Source of the DNA: Bagarius yarrelli
Lineage: Eukaryota; Chordata; Actinopteri; Siluriformes; Sisoridae
Length of the DNA stretch: 64,000 bases
Assembly: GCA_005784505.1 (NCBI GenBank)
Contig: VCAZ01000248.1
Coordinates: 217,290 to 281,289, forward strand
Reading direction: 5' to 3'
Shown here: positions 56,378 through 64,000 of the stretch, piece by piece
Layout: every line of letters begins with the position of its first letter
How positions within the stretch are numbered: position 1 is the first letter of the stretch
Position numbers and translations under genes: made by a program
Notes under the pieces: generated by a model
What the model was told of the DNA's origin: nothing
Seen by the model: only the letters and a program-made list of their open reading frames with translations
Databases searched by the model: none

Positions 56378-56478
56378 AGTCGAGTCCCTTTATTTATTTA
56401 GCACTTTTACGTTTCAGATTGTTTCAAAGCCGTTTTACAGAATCACATCAAAATACTCAATATTAAACACGCACTAAC
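56378..56478 (+). repeat. Dispersed repeat, family shared with 15345-15445
   Basis: CCCTTTATTTATTTAGCACT, TTTACAGAATCACATC and CAATATTAAACACGCACTAA correspond in order to the block at 15345-15445. Confidence 0.55.
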
Positions 56479-57601
56479 ACACTAAAACTTTAATATCTAG
56501 AAATTAAGAGTTTACAACTAAACAAACCAGTAAAAGTTACTGCTACTGGTTACCTTACTGTAGGAAAAGACGTATCTTAGTCACTGTACATGTTATTGAA
56601 GATACGAAACAGTCACTTTAACCCTAATTAACACAAAACTCTTCTGTTATGCTGCATTTTCAGTAACGGCATGATTTTAATCAGGGGCAGGGCTCCTCAA
56701 CCTTTTTTGTACCAGGGACCAGTCTCAGAGGGACCAGTCTCAGGGGTTCCAGTAACAGAAACCTGTCTCAATTCATAGTCTGTAATCTGAATGCAATAAT
56801 TGACACTTTATATTAGGTCATTACAGTAACGGAACTGTAATCAACTCAGAATCCTGGAATTTTCTAGTAAAAGCAGTTTTCTTTCCGCTGGCAGTCTGTG
56901 ACTCTTCTGCTGTCCCATTATTAGCTTGTTCCTTCCTGAAAAAGTTCTTCAGTAAATGTTGTTTTTGGCCTATTTTAGCTCGTGCAGTAGTGAGGCGAGG
57001 CGGAAACAGTCGCTTTTAAATGAACATACGGAAAACTGATGAATTAAAAATAATCAATTTTACCTACAATTTTTTTTTCTGGGCTGCGGACCGGGGGTTG
57101 GGGGCTGTTTTACAGAGACGAGTACGACCGAGTGACTGCTGTGTTTCTGGCAAACCTTATATTCCGATGCTGAATCCCAGTTTCACACACTCAGTTTTTA
57201 CTGCTTGTAAATGTTCATCTCATAGGAGTGACGCTGGAATGAGTGTTAATGAAGCTTCATGTGGACAGAGTCAATTCCTGCAGGCGCTAAAGTCATCTGT
57301 AGCACTGTATAGTAACACACACACAAACACACACACACACCAGAATAAGAGTCTGAATCTGTGTATTAAGTCTGTCTTTATTTTTACCTTGGGGTCAGAA
57401 CACACAGACTCCGTGTGTGAACACGAAACACACACCTTAAATAATTCAATCATCTTTAATAAATTAACTGAAATGACACGCCGAATCTTTCTGCTCTGTA
57501 TGAACACGTCTTATTGCACAAAGTTCCAGTGTGTAACAAAAAATCTAAGCAAATCAACAGGTTTTAAAGCAGACATTATGCTGAAATATTGACCTCAGGA
57601 A
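56479..57601. other. Unique intergenic sequence
   Basis: No gene recognised. A 190-codon plus frame (57020-57592) spans low-complexity and a CA tract (57316-57340), with no domain or homologue recognised. Confidence 0.35.
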
Positions 57602-57632
57602 CTTTAACACACACACACACACACACACACAA
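57602..57632. repeat. (CA)n microsatellite
   Basis: About 14 CA units after AACTTTAA. Confidence 0.95.
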
Positions 57633-57987
57633 GCATAAGGATGTCATTGTCTAGAAACAGACCAGACTTTAATACTGAAGCGAGTGTTTACCTTTATGAG
57701 TCACTGATATTGATTTGATAAGTAAATGATATCAGACACTTCAGTCGGATTATAAACTTTGTGTGTGTGTGAGACTAAGAGATTATGGAGATTAATCTGA
57801 CGTCAGCCAATCACGACGCAGTTCTTCAGACTGCTTGTTCCTGCAGCTCAGCTAAATCAAATATTGCATAGAAAGCTGAGTGTGTGTGCAGCAGGATCTC
57901 TGTAGACATTGCAAGAAACTTTATGGTATTCTGATAAGGACATGCATGTTTGGGTAGATCATGTGCACAAATGAGTAAATATTAAGT

Positions 57988-57989
<2 letters not shown>
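57633..57989. other. Unique intergenic sequence
   Basis: No recognised element. Confidence 0.35.

Positions 57990-58039
<50 letters not shown>
57990..58039. repeat. (CA)25 microsatellite
   Basis: Twenty-five CA units. Confidence 0.97.
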
Positions 58040-58042
<3 letters not shown>

Positions 58043-58377
58043 GAGTTGGATTTCATGTATTAACATTGTAAAGACAAAGGGATTGTCAAAAGCCATAGAA
58101 ATATAATCTTGACACAGAGGAGTGTGAGAGTGTGTTTAGCCTTCATCAGTTACACACAGTGAGGAGGAAGACGAGGAGGAAAAGGAGGATGTTTTCCCTT
58201 TTTTTTTTTTTTAAATGCACTTGCAGGAAAGTGGATTCTGCTCCACAGGAGCTCCTGATTGGCTAGTAATTGTGATGGACTGAAGCCTCTCCTACTTAAC
58301 CAACACAGACATTTACATTCTCGAAACATTTAGGACTTCAAACCGGATCTCCATAAAGCACGAAGATGTTTTATATA

Positions 58378-58388
58378 TTTATTTTATT
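58378..58388 (-). terminator. Candidate ccser2 poly(A) signals
   Basis: Two overlapping minus-strand AATAAA hexamers (58383-58378 and 58388-58383), about 300 nt after the stop at 58689. The first reasonable poly(A) signals for this gene. Confidence 0.4.
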
Positions 58389-58436
58389 TACATGTGTATT
58401 TATTTACTGTAAGTGTGCCTGACTGCTAACACATGG

Positions 58437-58438
<2 letters not shown>

Positions 58439-58471
<33 letters not shown>
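58439..58471. repeat. (CA)16 microsatellite
   Basis: Within the predicted ccser2 3' UTR, where it is transcribed as GU repeats. Confidence 0.95.
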
Positions 58472-58475
<4 letters not shown>

Positions 58476-58574
58476 CTGAAGATTAAACATTTCACACACT
58501 GCTAAAATAAATAGGAGCTCAAAAAACAGCAGCGTCTCACGCACTGTGAGGGGGACCGCATAAATAGATTATTA

Positions 58575-58692
58575 AGTTAACTGGTAAAGGGGTAAATTGG
58601 TGAAGGGGTAAATTGGTGAGGGGGTAAATTGGTGAAGGGGTTAATTGGTGAGGGGCTAAATTGGTGAAGGGGTTAACTGTTGAAAGGGTTAA
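58575..58692. repeat. 15-16-bp minisatellite at the ccser2 stop
   Basis: Seven to eight units of GGGGTAAATTGGTGAA with A/G, T/A and C changes. The array extends up to and probably includes the minus-strand stop codon (TTAATTGCTC on plus at 58689), so the first about 110 nt of the 3' UTR are repeat units (UUCACCAAUUUACCCC in the mRNA). Confidence 0.88.
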
Positions 58693-59258
58693 TTGCTCTT
58701 TGGTTTGGGGAGGCGGGAGTTAGAGGTGTTGATGAGATCTTGTGTGCGGGTTAAGCCGCTCTGTTCGTGTTTGGTTGATGAGATGGTTTTGATGTTTGTG
58801 CCGCGTGTTGTTGACATCAGACTGGACTGTGATGCTGCGCTGATGCAGGGCAGGCCGCGGGATGGAGGGGGCAGATGTCTAGTTCTGGATGGAGAGCTGA
58901 TACCCGGATGAGAAACTCCGCGTCTGGAGCCCAGCTGTGGACATTCTCCAGACTTCAGGAGGTCAGGCTGCTGATTGGTCTTAAGCTGGATGCAGTTACG
59001 GGACTCATCCACACGGCAATGGCTGTTGAGCAGGAGGATGAGATTATCTGAGTTCGGCATGCCAGAGGATAGAGAGGCAGCAGCGGCGCTAACAGCGGGC
59101 ACAGTTGCGGGTACAGAGAAAGGACGTGTGGCAGATTCAAGAAAATTTACTGAACTGTCAGCAGGCTGGGCATCCAGGAAATCACTGCGGGCCGCGGAGG
59201 ACATTCGGCATGACACTCGTCCCAACCTGTTGCGCTCGGAAGGCTGTAATATCTGAGG
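58689..59258 (-). CDS. ccser2: Terminal coding exon, probable coiled-coil serine-rich protein 2
   Basis: A 189-codon minus-strand exon. It begins right after a strong acceptor (T/G-rich tract then TTTTTTTTTAG; AG at 59260-59259), whose in-frame upstream codon is the stop TAG, and ends with TAA at 58691-58689. It reads PQILQPSERNRLGRVSCRMS, then SVNFLESATRPFSVPATVPA, DNLILLLNSHCRVDESRNCI, QLKTNQQPDLLKSGE, and ends NSRLPKPKSN. Composition is Ser/Pro-rich, basic at the end, with no transmembrane segment or folded-domain motif. No ATG is expected, as this is an internal-start exon. Assignment rests on the resemblance of the QLKTNQQPD region and basic SRLPKPK end to the long CCSER2 C-terminus as I remember it, and on the convergent GRID1-CCSER2 order in human. 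CCSER2 is a microtubule-bundling, coiled-coil serine-rich protein. Exon reality is well supported; identity is moderate. Confidence 0.6.
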   Translation of the reverse strand, partial: PQILQPSERNRLGRVSCRMSSAARSDFLDAQPADSSVNFLESATRPFSVPATVPAVSAAAASLSSGMPNSDNLILLLNSHCRVDESRNCIQLKTNQQPDLLKSGECPQLGSRRGVSHPGISSPSRTRHLPPPSRGLPCISAASQSSLMSTTRGTNIKTISSTKHEQSGLTRTQDLINTSNSRLPKPKSN

Positions 59259-59285
59259 CTAAAAAAAAACCCACAAACACACACA
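59259..59285 (-). promoter_or_regulatory. Splice acceptor of the ccser2 exon
   Basis: Minus strand: a GTGTGTGTTTGTGGG-type segment, then T9, then AG. A competing AG (…CCTCAG) lies 6 nt inside the exon and would remove two codons. Confidence 0.6.
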
Positions 59286-59744
59286 GGGAATTATTATTAT
59301 TATTAAATCATAAGTCTAAAACGTTTCTTTAAACAGAAAATCATTTTTTATCTTCTTCACTGTGTTCATCACTTTATAAAGTGGCATAAGAATGAATGAC
59401 GAGCACAGCCAGAAGGGTGGAAAATAAACTTTATGTCAAGAGTTTGATATTCAGGCATATGGCGCCACCTGCTGGCAATAACTTCTCATCTCGGCTCTTC
59501 TTTTCTCTTCTCTTCTTGCAAAAATACGAGGTCATAGCTTTCATTGCACACACTCGCTGCCATCCGCACCTGTCCATATTCGCACCTGTCCATATTCACC
59601 TCTGTCCCAAGGATAGAACCCGAAAAATACACCTGATTTTATGACTTACTCGAGAATTCGGAAAGAGGGGGTCGAGCAGTTGTAAGCACAGCGCAGCGTG
59701 ACTCAGAAAGGAAATTTCACACAGAAAAAGTTTACTCAAAAAAC
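59286..59744. other. Intronic sequence (ccser2 last intron)
   Basis: No recognised repeat. A small duplication, CGCACCTGTCCATATTC, occurs twice at 59566-59596. Plus-strand frames have no support. Confidence 0.4.
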
Positions 59745-61880
59745 ACTTAATAAGCACTTAATAACCGCTCAATTACCAATCAAAACCACTCAATAACCTT
59801 TTAATAACCACTTAAACAACACTTAAAAACAACCCCAAAACAATCAATAACCACTCAAAACCACTAAAATAACCACTCAAAAACCACTAAATAACATTTC
59901 AATAACCCCTCAATCACATAACCAAAACAACCCGAAAAACACTCAAAAACCAAAAACACTTAAAACCACTCAATTAACAATAAAAACCACTCATAAACCA
60001 CTTAAATCCCCTAAATAACCTTTTAATAAACACTCAATATCCACTTAATAACCATTCCATAACAACTGAAAACCACTCAATTACCAATCAAAACCACGTA
60101 ATTACCAATCAAAACCACTCAAAAACCACTCAAAACCACAAAATAACCTCTCAATACAATTATAACAACTCGAAAACACTCAAAAGCACTTAATTAAAAA
60201 TCAAAACCACTCAATTGTTAATAAAAACCACAAAACCACTCAATAACCACTCATTAACCACTCGAAAACCACTCAAAACCACTAAATAACCTCTTAATAA
60301 CCACTAAATATCCACTTAATAACTATTTCAAAACAACTTAAAACCACTCAATTACCAATCAAAACCAACTCAAATACCAATCACAACCACTCAAAAACAC
60401 TAAATAACCTTTCAATAACCACTTAATATCCACTCAAAACCACTTAACAACCATTCCAAAACAACTCAAAAACTCAACTAAATAACCTCTCAGTAACAAC
60501 TCATTAACTCAGAACCACCCAAAACCACTCAATTAACAATCAAAACCACTCAATTAACAATCAAAACCACTCAATAACCACTCAAAACAAAATAGTAACT
60601 GATCAAAACCACTCAATAACCACTCAATAACTCAGAACCACCCATAACCACTTGCATATGACTCAAAACCACTTAATAACCATTCCAAAACAACTCAAAA
60701 ACTCAACTAAAAATAACCTCTCAGTAACAACTCATTAACTCAGAACACCCAAAACCACCCAAAACCACTCAATTAACAATCAAAACCACTCAATTAACAA
60801 TCAAAACCACTCAATAACCACTCAATAACTCAGAACCACCCATAACCACTTGCATATGACTCAAAACCACTTAATAACCATTCCAAAACAACTCAAAAAC
60901 CACTTAAAACCACTAAATAACCTCTCAATAACCACTTAATATCCACTCAAAACCACTTAGTAACCATTCCAAAACAACTCAAAAACTAAACTAAATAACC
61001 TCTCAATAACCACTTAAAACAGCTAAATAACCACTGAAAACCACTAAATAACCTCTCAATAACCACTTAAAACCACTAAATAACCTCTCAATAACCACTT
61101 TAAAACCGCTAAATAAACCACTGAAAACCACTAAATAACCTCTCAATAACCACTTAAAACCACTAAATAACCACTGAAAACCACTAAATAACCTCTCAAT
61201 AACCACTTAAAACCAACCACTAAATACCTCGCACTAACCACTGAAAACCACTAAATAACCTCTCAAAAAAACACTAACCTAAAACCACTCAAAAACCACT
61301 AAAAACCACTAAAACCACACTAAATAACCACTAAAACCACTAAATAACCACTGAAAACCAGTAAATAACCTCTCAATAAACACTTAAAACCACTAAATAA
61401 CCATTAAAAATCACTAAATAACCTCTCAATAACAACACTTAAAATAACAACACTTAAAACCACTAAATAACCATTAAAAATCACTAAATAACCTCTCAAT
61501 AACCACTGAAAACCACTAAATAACCTCTTAATAACAACTTAAAACCACTAAATAACCACTGAAAACCACTAAATAACCTCTCAATAACAACTTAAAACCA
61601 CTAAATAAATATTAAAAATCACTAAATAACCTCTCAATAACCACTCATTAACAACTCAATAACTCAAAACCACTTGCATATGACTCAACACCACTCAATT
61701 AACATCAAAACCACTCAATTGTTAATCAAAACCACTCAAAACCACTAGATACCCACTCAAAACCGCTCAAAACAATTGATAACAGATTAAAACCACCCAA
61801 AATCAATTAAGAACAGATCAATAACTGATCAAAACCACACAAAATCACTCAAAGCCACTCAAAAACCTGTCAAAACCAAT
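59745..61880. repeat. Irregular AACCACT(C/A)AATAACC minisatellite
   Basis: About 2.1 kb of short units (8-22 bp) built from AACCACTCAA, AACCACTAAATAACC and TCTCAATAACC, plus longer duplicated blocks (for example the segments at about 60460-60600 and 60690-60840 share AACTCAACTAAATAACCTCT, then TCAGTAACAACTCATTAACT). The plus strand is almost free of G, so the gene-sense (minus) strand is G/T-rich. It lies in the presumed last intron of ccser2, about 490 bp from the exon. Confidence 0.93.
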
Positions 61881-62990
61881 TAATAACCGATCAATAACCG
61901 GTCAGTAATCACTCAAAAAACAACTTAATAACCAATTAATAACCGATTAATAACTGGTCAGTAATCACTCAAAAAATAACTTAATAACCGATCGATAACC
62001 GGTCAGTAATCACTCAAAAAACAACTTAATAACCGATCACCGGTCACCGGTCAGTAATCACTCAAAAAACAACTTAATAACCGATCAATAACCGGTCAGT
62101 AATCACTCAAAAAACAACTTAATAAACAATTAACGAAAACAATCGATTAACCGATCAACTGGTCAGTAATCACTCAAAAACAAAAACCAAACCGTACCCA
62201 ACAACTAATAACGACCGATCAATAACCAGTCAGTAATCACTCAAAAAACAACTTAATAACCGATCAATAACCGGTCAGTAATCACTCAAAAAACAACTTA
62301 ATAACCAATTAATAACCGATCAATAACCGGTCAGTAATCACTCAAAAAACAACTTAATAACCAATTAATAAAAACACTTAATAACCAATTAATAACCGAT
62401 TAATAACTGGTCAGTAATCACTCAAAAAACAACTTAATAACCGATCGATAACCGGTCAGTAATCACTCAAAAAACAACTTAATAACCGATCAATAACCGG
62501 TCAGTAACCGGTCAGTAATCACTCAAAAAAAAACAACTTAATAACCAATTAATAACCGATTAATAACTGGTCAGTAATCACTCAAAAAACAACTTAATAA
62601 ACCGATAACATCAAAAAACAACTTCATAAACCGATAACCAGGTCAGTAATCACTCAAAAAAACAACTTAATAACCGATCAATAACCGGTCAGTAATCACT
62701 CAAAAAACAACTTAATAACCGATCAATAACCGGTCAGTAATCACTCAAAAAACAACTTAATAACCAATTAATAACCGATCAATAACCGGTCAGTAATCAC
62801 TCAAAAAACAACTTAATAACCGATCAATAACGGTCAGTAATCACTCAAAAAACAACTTAATAACCAATTAATAACCGATTAATAACCGGTCAGTAATCAC
62901 TCAAAAAACAACTTAATAACCAATTAATAACCGATCAATAACCGGTCAGTAATCACTCAAAAAACAAATCAAAAACCACTTAATCACCAA
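61881..62990. repeat. 45-bp minisatellite
   Basis: About 22 units containing GGTCAGTAATCACTCAAAAA, ACAACTTAATAACC and GATCAATAACC. A longer 57-bp variant inserts CCAATTAATAA. Units are far more alike than in the neighbouring array. Damaged units occur at 62130-62215 and 62600-62640. Confidence 0.95.
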
Positions 62991-63233
62991 TTAATAAGTG
63001 ATCAATAACCGATCAAAACCAGGCAACGCAATATGACTTAAATAAACTCCTCACGATAACCAAAGGCAGACATGTGTGTGTGTGTGGGTGTGTTAGAGTA
63101 CTGTACCACGCTGTGTCTGTAAAGTAATGCACTAACTCCTCCACTGCTCCAGGGGGCAAAGTGGGAAAGCAGAGAGAGAGAGACAAGGAGAGGAGAACTC
63201 TGTCAGTCACTCACACACTCACACACACACTCA

Positions 63234-63250
63234 CACACACACACACACTG
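63234..63250. repeat. (CA)n microsatellite
   Basis: Short CA tract following CACACTCACAC units; 62991-63233 otherwise unrecognised. Confidence 0.8.
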
Positions 63251-63377
63251 AAACCGGAGTATTGAGGAGGATTCGGCGTAGTTTACAGACTTCATGCAGT
63301 TCATGCACAAAAACACAAACCTTAAAACAGACAAAACGAAAGAGGCTCCAGGGGAGTGTGTGTGAGAGCACAGGTTG

Positions 63378-63412
63378 TGGGGGGGGGGGGTGGGTTGGGT
63401 TGGTGCAGGAAG
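63378..63412 (+). other. G-rich run, quadruplex-prone
   Basis: G12-T-GGGTTGGGTTGG pattern (GGGGGGGGGTGGGTTGGGTT), four or more guanine runs within 35 nt on plus. Confidence 0.55.
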
Positions 63413-63579
63413 ACCTGGCGTGAACAGCAGGGTAATGCAGGTGAGGAGGTGATATGGAGGTATTTGGTGGATGGGGCAGATGCAGAGGCAGGTGGGCTAA
63501 TATGGGTTTGGAGACAGACTCACTACGTTGGAGCGGCACACACAAACCACCCGTCCCCTGCTGCACCCGCCTCAGAGAG

Positions 63580-63612
63580 AGAGTAGGAGTAGGAGTAGGA
63601 GTAGGAGTAGGA
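63580..63612. repeat. (AGTAGG)5 hexanucleotide repeat
   Basis: Five AGTAGG units: GTAGGAGTAGGAGTAGGAGT and following. Confidence 0.92.
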
Positions 63613-63654
63613 CTATCCTGTACAGAGATACAGAGAAACACACACTGATCCACC

Positions 63655-63666
63655 GTCTCTCTCCCA

Positions 63667-63713
<47 letters not shown>

Positions 63714-63850
63714 TGTGTACACCAATTACACACACACACACTGACCCACTGTCTCTCCCCCACCCCCCCCTCTCACACACACACACACACACACTGTAAG
63801 TACACCAATTACACACACACACACACTGACCCACTGTCTCTCCCCCCCCC

Positions 63851-63884
<34 letters not shown>

Positions 63885-64000
63885 GTAAGTACACTAATTA
63901 CACACACACACACTGACCCACTGTCTCTCCCCACCCCCCCTCTCTCTCTCACACACACACACACTGTAAGTACACTAATTACACACACACACACACACAC
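63655..64000. repeat. ~95-110-bp tandem repeat with nested CA/CT
   Basis: Four units, each with CACACTGTAAGTACACTAATT, (AC)n, CTGACCCACTGTCTCTCCCC, a C-run and CTCTCTCTCACACACA. Length varies through the CA, CT and C homopolymer parts. Truncated by the window end. Confidence 0.9.

Noticed and set aside
57020..57592. 190-codon plus frame
   Set aside because: Spans low-complexity and a CA tract; composition and lack of splice signals argue against a gene.
63231..63725. 164-codon minus frame (Pro/Thr/Cys-Val strings)
   Set aside because: Produced by CA, CT and hexamer repeats.

Overview
The window looks like teleost fish genomic DNA. An otophysan, probably a catfish-type genome, is my best guess. 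The reasons are dense (CA)n/(GT)n microsatellites, tRNA-derived SINEs with the TTTACAGCATTTGGCAGACG-type end, many degraded fish LINE families (RTE, Tx1, CR1/L2), and only small, spliced host coding exons. There are no bacterial-type operons or CRISPR arrays.

Only two host coding exons are convincing, and they converge. At 7818-8246 (+) lies the terminal coding exon of a delta-type ionotropic glutamate receptor, grid1, with its PDZ-binding tail. About 1.4 kb of 3' UTR follows, carrying two Pumilio-type sites and a poly(A) signal. At 58689-59258 (-) lies the terminal exon of a second gene. I assign it provisionally to ccser2, partly from its serine-rich sequence and partly because, as I recall, human GRID1 and CCSER2 are neighbours on 10q23 with facing 3' ends. 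The roughly 49 kb between their 3' ends is an intergenic repeat reservoir.

Layout: 1-7817, last intron of grid1 (SINE, microsatellites, an RTE LINE carrying a 2-kb internal minisatellite, and a diverged 43-bp minisatellite). 7818-9640, grid1 exon and 3' UTR. 9.7-19.4 kb, SINEs, several minisatellites and a candidate solo LTR. 19.6-23.1 kb, an RTE fragment, an LTR-like unit and a wrecked Ty3/gypsy pol. 24.2-27.1 kb, a decayed zinc-finger/tyrosine-recombinase-like gene with exon-like blocks. 27.9-32.8 kb, LINE pieces and three coding-periodic minisatellites, two of which are the same 24-bp family in opposite orientations. 32.8-40.4 kb, mostly unique noncoding DNA. 40.5-45.7 kb, a CR1/L2 LINE end, a suspicious CpG/CT/CA low-complexity tract and two Tx1 LINE remnants. 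47.8 kb, a 142-bp near-perfect palindrome. 49.9-55.5 kb, SINE, LINE end and a second RTE LINE set inside (TAG)n. 58.4-59.3 kb, ccser2 3' end. 59.7-63.0 kb, two large minisatellites in the presumed last ccser2 intron. 63.2-64 kb, CA/CT arrays.

The most notable signal is a minisatellite that appears to have arisen inside a LINE reverse-transcriptase ORF. Three copies of the same LINE in this window carry one, about six and more than fifty units at the same codon position. I found no convincing new functional gene system. The unusual content is repeat biology, a foldback element and some noncoding candidates.
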